Assembly: GCF_963676685.1 (NCBI RefSeq) | Contig: NC_092344.1 | Span: 97,246,749-97,310,748, forward strand | Direction of reading: 5' to 3' | DNA: 64,000 bases | Source: Mytilus edulis | Lineage: Eukaryota; Mollusca; Bivalvia; Mytilida; Mytilidae | Part shown: positions 22,536-34,141 of the stretch, piece by piece | Layout: each line of letters starts with the position of its first letter | Numbering within the stretch: position 1 is the stretch's first letter | Translations under genes and position numbers: made by a program | The notes under the pieces: model-generated | Seen by the model: the letters and a program-made list of their open reading frames with translations, nothing else | Told to the model about the DNA's origin: nothing | Database searches by the model: none

Positions 22536-24720
22536 TGACCCTGATTACTTAAATACATAATTAGTAGAGTATATATCTGCATCGTTCAATTTTAATTCTC
22601 TAGTGCTTTATCATAACTCAACATTAGTATGAGGCTGACATAACTCCGTGATAATTATATATAGATAGCCGTAGTCTGATTGGCGCTGGTCCCACTACAT
22701 AAATCCTTTACTGGATGTGTAAGATCCTGTAGTAGCAATGTCTAGCGCAATATATGTCAAGTCTTAAGATGACTGAGATGTTAAGTTGTGTGCTAAAAAT
22801 TTGAAGTCTTACATCTTTACCTATAGTCATGTTTCAATTCGGATGTTAAGCAAAACCAGAAGGAATTAAGATAAACGATTAGCTAAATTCATCTAAATCT
22901 TGCAATGCAACTGCAAACTTGTCTTTTGAAGAAGTAATGTCTTTGGGCTTACGATGTAAAGAATAAAATATAATGATACAAAGAAATACATAACCTCTGA
23001 CAGTGATTGGATATCCAATGCAAGACATATTTTCCTTTTATATTAGCTTATTATCTGCTCTTTTGCATTTTTTTTCATTCTGTCGCTAATATTCACAACT
23101 ACAGCCAAGTCTACCGCAAAAAATACAAGGTCTAGTGTGGAAGATCTGAAGATGTAGCTTCTGTCGCTGGACTTGACATATTAAGCGCTATAGAAGTTAA
23201 ATCCCGTGTGTTGATCTTTATATCTACAGTGCATAACTTTATGTCTACAGCGCTAAACTATACATTTTCAGTCACAGATTTTTTTCTCATTTATCTCGTC
23301 TGTACCAGCATCGCTTGATTTTTATATCGCTAGTTTTAATATCTTCAATGCTGGAATTTCCATCTATGACGCTCAGATTTAGACTGTATTACTCCCTTAT
23401 ATGTCTTGAAATTGAAAGCTTTTTGCAAAAGTTTTATGAAATTCCATTAAGGTTTGAACTAAGTTATTGATCTCTACACTTTATTTAAATGCAAAAATCA
23501 AAAGCCCTTTTAGCAGTAAATACCAAATGCGTTTTAAGAAACCTTTGTTAATTTTGAAGAAGAATTTGTCCAAGTCAATGAACAAAATGCCATGCAGGTT
23601 AGAGTTACTGAATCTTAAAAAATAAAAATAAAAATATAGTTCATCTTTATGTTAGTTGCGAAACATACCATTCATCCTTTGAAAACGGGAAAAAGTTTGG
23701 CATCCAACGAATATAATTAGAAGACTACCTATTGAGAAATACTTTACAAAACACCACATAGAAACATATGTCTTATAGCAACGAAAGACCCACTAAATAC
23801 CTGTGGTTATATCAGTAGCTCTTGAACGGTTATCATATCTTGGTCCACTAGAGGTATCCATCGTGAAGCTCAAGGCGATTACAAATCAGGTGATAAGTCG
23901 ATTTTTCAGTCAAGGAAAAGAGAAAAGGAATATGGCTTTCACAATTTGGAATATACCCGTTGTCACACAGATATTCTAAAACGGTCACCCAAATCATATC
24001 AGCTTCCGTAAACCTTTTTTAAGGGCTAACTTTACATTTTACCAATTGAAATATCTGATCTCTGATTCCAAATATTTCTTGTAAGCAACAGCCTCTTGCA
24101 AAGTAATCATGTTAGTGTATGCAAACTATGAAATATCGTATCAACTGGAATAAGTCCATTTGATGGTCCTGCTAAGACGTTATTACATAGAAATGGAAAG
24201 TTCAAGATAGGATAGCTGAAATCATTTTCTTTGTCTTTATGTTTAGTGCAAAACCACCTTAATTGGTTATTGCTGGATGAAATTCAATATGTAGACTTGG
24301 CTGTACTGATGGTATACTTTATTTCTAGATCGGAAGGGATGACTGGTATCAACATTGTCACCAAACGTAATTATTAAATAGAACATCCTTTCCATTTGGA
24401 AAGGGGAAGTACAAGGGTTAGTCTAGCTTTTAAGATATCTTCTTGAGAATCTCCAATATTGTGAAGTTCTTATTTCAACGAAGAAACGATGGACTAAAAG
24501 AGGCTTTTAAAAGAACGTGAATTGTCTGTTGAAAAACATAGTCCTCAAACTTAAAAAGTTTTTTTTTCAATTTATCATTCTAATGATGTCAATTTCGGTG
24601 ACCTTTATGTTTAAATCAGGGATTTATTAAGAAAGAACGTTGAATTCCTTCCCACAAGATATTTACAACTACGTTAATGAAACAAAGCTGGACTGAACAC
24701 TTGCACAAGTTTTACAGAAC
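22536..24720. other. Degenerate repetitive DNA between the arrays
   Basis: The word agcgct or near variants (attagcgctgaaa, accagcgctaaa, taagcgctatag, acagcgctaaac) recurs from 22285 to 23260, suggesting an old dispersed repeat. Between ~24010 and 23780 the minus strand reads peptide-like text with stops (A-D-M-I-W-V-T-V-L-E-Y-L-C-D-N-G-Y), perhaps a transposon coding remnant. Nothing intact. Confidence 0.35.
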
Positions 24721-24721
24721 T

Positions 24722-25420
24722 GGAGGCTCTAAAGAACTTGTGTCGCTCACCTTGGCCTGTGTTCTTATTCAACAAAGTACACTCTTAAACATTATAAATG
24801 GGAATAAAATTCTCATTTAAATACCTCTGTTTTGGTAATCTTCATTGATTATCATTTAGTGTGTTTAGTTTCTTTTTTATCTTCTTCTGTTTTGCTCAAG
24901 ACACAAATGAGGGTAAAAAAAATCCTCATTTAAAGACAAGCACTCCTTAAAAGGGCGACAGTCTACTAACTATGTACTCAAAATTTGATTTGTTAGTAGA
25001 TCTTAGATAAAGGTAGATGTGGTATGAGTGCCAATGAGACAACTCTCCATCCAAATAACAGTTTATAAAAGTAAACCATTAAGATTTTGATTTTCTATTT
25101 ATTACAATTCTTATCATTTGAAGGCAAACATATATACAAACAAGAAAGAAGTTAAAAATTGTCCTTTAAGAGCAATTACTCCAACAAGGAGTCTTTGGTT
25201 GATTTCTTCCATTTTGTCTTAATTATAGATGTTGCATTGTTGAACATTTTTATCAATTAAAGTTTCTATCTATCTAATATAGTTTTCAAGATAATAGCTA
25301 CAATGTAAAAAAAAAAAATTGGGAATGTGTCCATAGCACACAGATAATGCCCCTGCTTTCATAAAATGCTATGACAAGAACAGTAAAAGTAATGTTTATG
25401 TTTGAAATCATAAAATTCAA
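24722..25420 (+). mobile_element. Degenerate copy of the terminal-hairpin element
   Basis: 'ggaggctctaaagaacttgt' and 'gtcgctcaccttgg' match the left end of the elements at 58260 and 61816 with changes. Further in are 'gagcaattactcc', 'ttgttgaacatttttatcaa' and 'ttcaagataatagc', in the same order as the family. A family B copy lies inside at 25012-25082. Confidence 0.5.
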
Positions 25421-27375
25421 ATAAAAGTCAGATGAGTCCTGCCAAACCGACACATACAGTAGATCTTATCATCATTTCATACTCAACACATAATTACTAT
25501 AGTATCTTACTAATCAATAATTAAAAAGAAGATGAACTCCTTCTTACAGAAATGTATACCTCTTGTGCAGACTTAATACCAAATATAATTGTCCTTTTAC
25601 TCATGATAACTGACAAAATCAGGTGATAAAAACACTGAGATCAATGACACCAGACACAAGCCAGACATCTAAATATAATTTATCAAACTCTTCTACCTTC
25701 TGAAATGAAAAAAGTTGAGACCAGCATCCCTATTTCGTGCATTCTGGGACATATGATTTATATTCTATTGATTTGATCATTCAGTAATCAAGAAAATGTT
25801 CATGCTTATTTTAACAGGTTTAATCATTTAATGGACATGGAGAAACTTAAAAAAATAGACAAATGTTTTTTTTGTGATATAAATTGTGGTAGCTCTGAAT
25901 TGATTCATAAAAAATACAAAGACAGGTATTGCATTATACTCTTATTAAGTTTAATAATCAATGAATATTCAAAACATAAGTTTCATCTATACAGATGAAC
26001 TTCAATCAACATTCAGCACAATGTACAATCAAATAAAAGTTTATAATTTGTAACAATTTCAAATTAAACATAAATTATGCACATCAACCCCAGTTTCTTT
26101 TCAAGTTTGACTTTCTATAAATTTAATACCTATGAACATTTTCATTTGCATACAGAATTCTTAGAAGTATCAGTAGGTAGGAGATACATTAATTTAAAAT
26201 GTAATAAGTTTTTCAATTTATTATCTTTTCAAATAAAATAAAAATGTGTGTCCATTTGTAAATGTTTGAAAATGTAACATGTCAACTTAAATTATGTTTC
26301 GAATTCAAACAACTTATTTATTACCACAGATCTAAAATGCAGAATTTCAGAATTCATCAAATTCTGAATACTTTCACCATTAAGGTTGGTATAAAAAAAT
26401 AAGCCATTACTATGTAATTGAGGGGGCGTGCAAAAGAAACAATTAATTTTAATACATATTTATACAGATCATCTCTAAATTCAAAAATACTACAACTACA
26501 GGATTGTTTGACAACCTTGAATATAAATAAAAATAATGTAATCAGCATAAAATACCACCTTGATTACATATATACCAAACATATTCTGATAAATAAAAAA
26601 ATATTAAAGGGACACAACTCCTGAAAACAACATATATTTAATTAAAAAGTAAAAATCTAAAATTAAGGGATAATTTGCATCAGCAAATATAAGTTAGCAT
26701 CAATTGCTAGGAACATTAATCTCTATTAAGGGACAAATCTATCAATCAGTGATAATACTAAAATGAGCCACTTTAATTTACTATTTCAGATAAATAATTT
26801 AGAAGTAGAGTTATCTCCCTTAGTCATTTGATTTTGAAATAAGAACTAATTTGAGTAAAAAAGTCATATTCCCGATTGGTTTTACAAAATGTATCTTGAA
26901 TTTCTGCAAACTAAATTTCTCTAATACAGTGTTAAATTGTCCATCTTCAAAAATTATCTTTACAATTCATAAAAAAAAGAGGAAGACTTTTGTGCACAGT
27001 AGATTTCCTTTATTTTGTTCTTGAGATTAAAGGTTGAACTCCAATCATAAAACCGTAAACAAAGAAGAAACAAATTTGACAAATGTTTTCAACTTTAAAC
27101 ATTTAGAATTCTAGGAGTTGGAAAACAAATAGTCTTGCATAAAGTTTTTTTTGGATTAATAAGGGGAGATAATTCAAGCCTTGAAAAACTTTAATCTAAC
27201 AAATTTACTTTTACAATACATCTTCAAGTATATAAAAAAAGTACGACTGATATTTTAAGAATCAATCTTGAACAGTATTTCTTAAGTGTATTTTTTGTTA
27301 TGTGTGTTTTAGATTGAAAAAATAGCATTTTCACATCTATTGTTGTAATGATTAAATCTTTTCTTTTAATTTCAT
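25421..27375. other. AT-rich intergenic DNA
   Basis: Only short chance ORFs (for example 26357-26624, both strands). aataaa-type hexamers on the minus strand (tttatt near 27009) could end a transcript from 27376-28015. Nothing else recognised. Confidence 0.35.
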
Positions 27376-27451
27376 TCAGATGGAGTTGCCTTGTCTTCTC
27401 TTTCTTGACAGTTGGTCAGCTTGGGTATTAATAAGTTGATTCTTTAATTCA
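27376..27451 (-). CDS. Possible C-terminal exon of an unidentified protein
   Basis: The minus strand has a strong acceptor (tttattatttcag) above 27451. After one leading base comes an open stretch: E-L-K-N-Q-L-I-N-T-Q, then A-D-Q-L-S-R-K-R-R-Q-G-N-S-I, then TGA at 27376-27378. The basic, helical peptide looks protein-like but is only 24 residues. It needs two bases from the upstream exon, which the candidate at 27908-28015 does not supply. Confidence 0.3.
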
Positions 27452-27907
27452 CTGAAATAATAAAGACTCAATTTATTTAAATAATAATTTGAAATTCAAA
27501 TACATGTTTGCTTGTGACAATTGTTTAGTGCTACATAATCAATCAAAATAGAATGAAATAAATTGTCTGAATCAGTAAAATCAGCTCCCTAACAGATTGT
27601 ACATGTATTTGCCTATGAGACAACTCTTTACAAGAGACCAAATGATACAGAAATTAACAACTACAGGTCATCTGCCACTTTTGTAATATTATAGAATAAT
27701 TGTCTACTTGAAACTTTTATTTGTCCAATTGGATATACTTATTGTTTACTTTAATATGTGATAATTTATTTAGATTATGTGCAATGTAATTTATCAAAAT
27801 TTGGGAAAATGAATGAACAAATTATTCATTGATAAAAGGTGTGTATACATTGATTTATTTTACATTTGTATACACTATTAATACTTAAGACGTGCATATT
27901 ATCCTAC

Positions 27908-28015
27908 CATAAAAAGCTGACTGTAGGCAAAAGCTGTGAAATGACCACAATTAATTTCATTCTTTAGCTGTAGTACATCTGATATCTGAACACTTTTGAC
28001 GTCAATTTGGATAAT
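27908..28015 (-). CDS. Possible internal exon, unidentified protein
   Basis: The minus strand has an acceptor (tttctttccacag) above 28015 and a GT donor (atg|gtagga) below 27908. The single open frame is exactly 36 codons: I-I-Q-I-D-V-K-S-V-Q-I-S-D-V-L-Q, then H-F-T-A-F-A-Y-S-Q-L-F-M. Both other frames are closed. No family recognised. It ends in phase 0, so joining it directly to the exon at 27451 gives an immediate stop; an unseen small exon or a different acceptor would be needed. Confidence 0.35.
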
Positions 28016-30112
28016 CTGTGGAAAGAAAAACAAGATTTAGATATATAGTTAGACACACAATTTCATGAAAATGATGTACAATTGAGAATCAATAATTTAG
28101 CATATGACTTTAATTATCACACCATAATGAACATGTCATGTTATTTATGTTTTTCTATATGTGACTGTTCTAAGTCAGCAGCCTGTTATCATTGCTGAAT
28201 ATCATATATGTTTTTTCTTCTTTTTTCAAAGTTACTTCATGTTTTAAGGTGCTTATTTCATACTATTTCATGTGCTCCTTTAGAAGATTTTTGCCTTGAA
28301 GACAGGGAGAGCAATGGAGAATTATCATAAGAAATACAATTTTTCTGGCTTTAAAATCTCCTCACAATATTTGTTTGCAATTACACATCTTTAAGGATAC
28401 AGACCGGTCAGTAACATTTTGTGCATACATGTAGACCAAATGGCCCTGTAAAACAAAATCAAGTTTTTCTTTAATGAAATATATCCTAAAACTCCTGGAC
28501 TTGTAGATTGGACACAGACATTGGGCCATATAAATCAACATAGACCTCTCAAAGTGTTTTCTACATCCCTATACCTGTTTATTGGATCAAGGCAGTGGAA
28601 GCAATCATCCGTGTTGCTAAGTTCATTTTTGGTGGTGCTTATTATATTTTTTTAATGAAATATACCACAACAGACCTCTGGACTAGAAGATTGCCCCACA
28701 TGTGCGTTTCAAATCATCTTAGACCCAAAAGAGTGGGTTAGACCCCTTAACCTATCTGATGGACCACTGAGAGGAAAGCTACCTCCCATGGTGCTTAGTT
28801 TGTGCCTGATGGTGCTTATATTTCTCAAATGAAATATACTACAACAGACCTCTGGACTAGAAGATTGAACCACATGAGCTTTTCAAATCATCTTAGACCC
28901 AAAGAATATGTTAGACCCCTAAATCTGTCTGTTGGGCCAACGAGCGGAAAGCTACCTCCCATGGTGCTTAGTTTGTTTTTCTTGGTGCTTATATTTTTCT
29001 TTAATGAAATACACCCTATGAGAACCCTTAACTTAAAGATTAGACCACAGTCGTCTGTTGCCCAATAAGCCTACAAACCAACTTAGTACCCCTAACAGTA
29101 TTTAGACCCCTATACCCATCTGTTGGACCAAATGGAGGGAAGTAACCTCCTGTGGTGCTACATTTCTTTTTGGTGGTGCTTATATTTTTCTTCAGTGAAA
29201 TATACCCAGAGACCCCTAGCCTAATGAAGATTGGACCACAGTTGCCTTTAGACAGGCCTTACAAACCCCAAAGACTATTTTAGACCCACTACCCATCCTT
29301 GGACCATTGTGAGGGAAGCTACCTCTTGAGATGCAAAGTTTGTTTTTGGTGGTGCTTATATTTTTATCAAATGAAATATAATATAAAAGACCTCTTGACT
29401 TGAAGAGTGGATCAAAGTTGCCTGTGGACCAATGAGCCATACAAACCAATTTACAACCCCAAAGAGTATTTTGACCCCTATACCCATCTGTTGGACCAAA
29501 GGAAGGGAAGCTAACTACTGTGGTGCTAAGTCTCTTTTTGGTGGTGCTTATATTTTTCTTTAGTTTAATATATATCCTGAAACCCTGGACTAATGCATAT
29601 TGGACCACAGTTGCTTTTGGACCAATGATTCATGTATACACCAAAAGACCCCAGGACTTGTGTAGATTGGACCATATGAGCCTGTAGACTAATGAGCTTA
29701 ACAAACCAACTTAGACCCCGATAGAGTACTTTAGACCCCTATACATGTCAGTTGGACCAATTGGAGGAAGGCTACCTCCCGTGCTGCTAATTTTTTTTTC
29801 TGTGGTGCATATATTTTTCTTAAATGATATACATGTATACACCAAAAGCCCCAGGACTTGTATATATTGGACCATATGTGCCTTTGGACTAATGAGCTTA
29901 ACAAACCATCTTAGACCCCAATAGAGTGCTTTAGACCCCTATACACGTCAGTTGGACCAATTGGAGGGAAGCAACCTCCCGTGCTGCTAATTTTTTTATT
30001 CTGTGGTGCATATATTTTTCTTAAATGATATTCATGTATACACCAAAAGACCCCAGGACTTGTGTAGATTGGACCATATGAGCCTGTAGACTAATGAGCT
30101 TAACAAACCAAC

Positions 30113-31730
30113 TTAGACCCCGATAGAGTACTTTAGACCCCTATACATGTCAGTTGGACCAATTGGAGGAAGGCTACCTCCCGTGTTGCTAATTTTTTTT
30201 TCTGTGGTGCATATATTTTTCTTAAATGATATACATGTATACACCAAAAGACCCCAGGACTTGTATATATTGGACCATATGTGCCTTTGGACTAATGAGC
30301 TTAACAAACCATCTTAGACCCCAATAGAGTGCTTTAGACCCCTTAACACGTCAGTTGGACCAATTGGAGGGAAGCTACCTCCCGTGGTGCTAAGTTTTTT
30401 TTCTGTGGTGCTTATATTTTTCTTAAATGATATATACACCAAAAAACCCTAGGACTTGTGTAGATTGGACCATATGGCCTGTGGGCTAATGAGCTTAACA
30501 AACCATCTTAGACCCCAATAGAGTGCTTTAGACCCCTATTCATGTCAGTTGGACCAATTGGGAGGAAGCTACCTCCCGTGGTGCTAAGTTTTTGTTCTGT
30601 GGTGCTTATATTTTTCTTAAATGATATATACACCAACAGACCCCAGGACTTGTGTAGATTAGACCATATGTGCCTGTGGACTAATTAGCTTAACAAACAA
30701 TCTTAGACCCCAATAGAGTGCTTTAGACCCGGGTCATCCCTATACACATCAGTTGGACTTATCAGAGGGAAGCTACCTCCCGTGGTGCTAAGTTTTTTTC
30801 TGTGGTGCTTATATTTTTCTTAAATGATATATACACCAACAGACCCCAGGATGTTCCTGTAAACTAATGAGCTTAAAAAACCATCTTAGACCCCAATACA
30901 GTGCTTTAGATCCCTATACACGTCAGTTGGACTAATCAGAGGGAAGCTACCTCCCGTGGTGCTAATTTGTTTTTCTGTGGTGCATATATTTTTCTTAAAT
31001 GATATACATGTATACACCAAAAGACCCCAGGACTTGTATATATTGGACCATATGTGCCTTTGGACTAATGAGCTTAACAAACCATCTTAGACCCCAATAG
31101 AGTGCTTTAGACCCCTTAACACGTCAGTTGGACCAATTGGAGGGAAGCTACCTCCCGTGGTGCTAAGTTTTTTTTCTGTGGTGCTTATATTTTTCTTAAA
31201 TGATATATACACCAAAAAACCCTAGGACTTGTGTAGATTGGACCATATGGCCTGTGGGCTAATGAGCTTAACAAACCATCTTAGACCCCAATAGAGTGCT
31301 TTAGACCCCTATTCATGTCAGTTGGACCAATTGGGAGGAAGCTACCTCCCGTGGTGCTAAGTTTTTGTTCTGTGGTGCTTATATTTTTCTTAAATGATAT
31401 ATACACCAACAGACCCCAGGACTTGTGTAGATTAGACCATATGTGCCTGTGGACTAATTAGCTTAACAAACAATCTTAGACCCCAATAGAGTGCTTTAGA
31501 CCCGGGTCATCCCTATACACATCAGTTGGACTTATCAGAGGGAAGCTACCTCCCGTGGTGCTAAGTTTTTTTCTGTGGTGCTTATATTTTTCTTAAATGA
31601 TATATACACCAACAGACCCCAGGATGTTCCTGTAAACTAATGAGCTTAAAAAACCATCTTAGACCCCAATACAGTGCTTTAGATCCCTATACACGTCAGT
31701 TGGACTAATCAGAGGGAAGCTACCTCCCGT
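30113..31730 (-). repeat. Higher-order duplication of ~773 bp within satellite array 2
   Basis: A block of about four monomers is repeated almost exactly. For example ccttaacacg starts at 30341 and 31114, and 'ccgggtcatcccta' at ~30729 and ~31503. Both 64-aa ORFs (30113-30307 and 30886-31080) sit at equivalent places, 773 bases apart. Such identity implies recent block duplication. Confidence 0.85.
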
Positions 31731-31734
31731 GGTG

Positions 31735-32880
31735 CTAAGTTTTTGTTCTGTGGTGCTTATATTTTTCTTAAATGATGTATACACCAACAGACCCCAGTAC
31801 TTGTGTAGATTATACCATATGTGCCTGTGGACTAATTAGCTTAACAAACAATCTTAGACCCCAATAGAGTGCTTTAGACACGGCTCATCCCTATACACGT
31901 CAGTTGGACTAATCAGAGGGAAGCTACCTCCCGTGGTGCTAAGTTTTTTTCTGTGGTGCTTATATTTTTCTTAAATGATATATACACCAACAGACCCCAG
32001 GACTTGTGTAGATTGGACCATATGTGCCTGTAGACTAATGAGCTTAACAAACCATCTTAGACCCCAATAGAGTGCTTTAGACCCCTATACACGTCAGTTG
32101 GACTAATCAGAGGGAAGCTACCTCCCGTGGTGCTAAGTTTTTTTCTGTGGTGCTTATATTTTTCTTAAATGATATATACACCAACAGACCCCAGGATGTT
32201 CCTGTAAACTAATGAGCTTAAAAAACCATCTTAGACCCCAATACAGTGCTTTAGATCCCTATACACGTCAGTTGGACTAATCAGAGGGAAGCTACCTCCC
32301 GTGGTGCTAAGTTTTTGTTCTGTGGTGCTTATATTTTTCTTAAATGATATATACACCAACAGACCCCAGTACTTGTGTAGATTATACCATATGTGCCTGT
32401 GGACTAATTAGCTTAACAAACAATCTTAGACCCCAATAGAGTGCTTTAGACACGGCTCATCCCTATACACGTCAGTTGGACTAATCAGAGGGAAGCTACC
32501 TCCCGTGGTGCTAAGTTTTTTTCTGTGGTGCTTATATTTTTCTTAAATGATATATACACCAACAGACCCCAGGACTTCTGTAGATTGGACCATATGTGCC
32601 TGTAGACTAATGAGCTTAACAAACCATCTTAGACCCCAATAGAGTGCTTTAGACCCCTATACACGTCAGTTGGACTAATCAGAGGGAAGCTACCTCCCGT
32701 GGTGCTAAGTTTTTTTCTGTGGTGCTTATATTTTTCTTAAATGATATATACACCAACAGACCCCAGGACTTGTGTAGATTGGACCATATGTGCCTGTGGA
32801 CTAATGAGCATAACTAACCAACTTACAACTCCAAAGAGTGTTTCAGTCAACTATATCCATTGGTTGGACTAACAGGAGCG
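31735..32880 (-). repeat. Second higher-order duplication, ~572 bp (three monomers)
   Basis: The variant phrases 'ccagtacttgtgtagattat' and 'agacacggctcatcc' occur at ~31794 and ~32366, 572 bases apart, with the intervening monomers matching. This is a different period from the neighbouring 773-bp block. Confidence 0.8.
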
Positions 32881-33210
32881 AAGTTACATTATTTTTGGTG
32901 GTGCTTGTTACTTTTTTTTAACGAAATATACATTTACCATAGTAGACCTTTATACTTAGGATTGGATAAAAGTGTTTGCAGGTTAACGGGCCCTACAAAT
33001 CAACATAGACCCCAAAAGAGTTTTGTAGACCCATCTTCCTGTTTATTGGACATTGTGGTGGAGTTAAAGCTATCATTTGTAATGGTGAGGTTTTTTTGAT
33101 GGTCCTGATATGATTTTTTTTAATGATATTGGACCCCAGCCCTGGATGTTAGACCTTAAGACAGATGCTTCTTTCTCTGGTGCTTAGATCATTTTTGGTG
33201 GTGCTTTAAA

Positions 33211-33965
33211 TTCAACAACATTTTCAATGAAAAAACATTCCGGTAAACTTTTAAATTGGACAAGATATCCCGTCAGGGACTTTTTAATAATTATTTGAAC
33301 CTAAACAGTTAACTAGACAACCATACATGCCTATAAAATGTGGAGCGCAATGTGGGCTAATCAAACCGGATGTTTTGATTTATTTGACCATGCGCAGATA
33401 TAACTACGAGTTTTCGATCCATAACAAAGAAAAAGCTAGAAATAAATCGAAAAAAAAATGACTGAGACCTTGTCTCAACCATAAGACAGGTTACCAGGAA
33501 AACAATAATCCAATCAAACGGTGGTGCTTATAGTGGTTTTCATCACGTTTTGATATATATATTATTACTCGAGGACAGGACAAGGTCATTTAGTTTTTGG
33601 ATTGAAGAACCTTTGGCTTTGAAAATCACAAAAGGTGAAAATTTATGTTTAAAAACAGAAGAATCTATCTGCTAGATTTAATTATGATTTGCTCTTTACT
33701 TATTATTTAATTTTTACTTCCTTTTAAGTTTTAAATATAAAAAAGAAGATGTGGAATGAGACCAAGACAAAGTTCTCTCCACAAACAGACAAAACTGTCA
33801 AGAGACCACAAATGACCCACAAATGACACAGAAATTAACAACTTTAGGTCACCGTAAGTCCTTCAACATTGAGCAAATCCCATAAGTTGTCCCTAGAGCC
33901 TTCACCTGTAGCTAGTGAAGGCTGTACCACAGCCACAGGAGTTTGTAAATATATTCTTGTAAGCA
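33211..33965. other. Intergenic DNA outside satellite array 2
   Basis: A lone satellite phrase 'acggtggtgcttatagtgg' at ~33518-33537 mirrors the lone phrase beside the BAG2 5' end. 'gaccatgcgcagat' (33388) resembles an NRF1-type site. A variant family B repeat is at 33750-33890. No supported gene. Confidence 0.4.
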
Positions 33966-34141
33966 ATACACCTTATCGCTATATATATAGCTACTAGTCC
34001 GTCAATACCAGATATCAGACATGTTCCCGTAAAATGTTGATGTCATGAAACAAAATATCTGACGCCACAATGGAAAAGTGATTGTTGTATGCGTCAAAAG
34101 TTCAAGCGGCTGTGTCAGCCTGGATTAGCGATAAGGTGTAT
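33966..34141. mobile_element. MITE with 16-bp perfect terminal inverted repeats
   Basis: The left end atacaccttatcgcta (33966-33981) equals the reverse complement of the right end (34126-34141). The 176-bp interior is non-coding. It directly abuts the next element's target duplication. Confidence 0.8.

Larger units (their letters stand above)
28410..33210 (-). repeat. Satellite array 2: same ~195-bp monomer, inverted relative to array 1
   Basis: On the plus strand the units read as the reverse complement of array 1: 'ggtggtgcttatatttttct', 'ccaggacttgtgtagattgg', 'accatatgtgcctgtggact', 'gcttaacaaaccatcttaga', 'ccaatagagtgctttagacc' and 'ggaagctacctcccgtggtg'. About 24 units. The units at both edges are decayed (28.4-29.6 kb and 32.8-33.2 kb) and the centre is homogeneous. 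Central monomers are close to array 1 monomers, so the two arrays are one family. No gene lies within. Confidence 0.95.

Noticed and set aside
22265-22582. ORFs with long Arg-Val and Asn-Pro runs
   Set aside because: Direct translation of the (TTAGGG)n tract in two frames.
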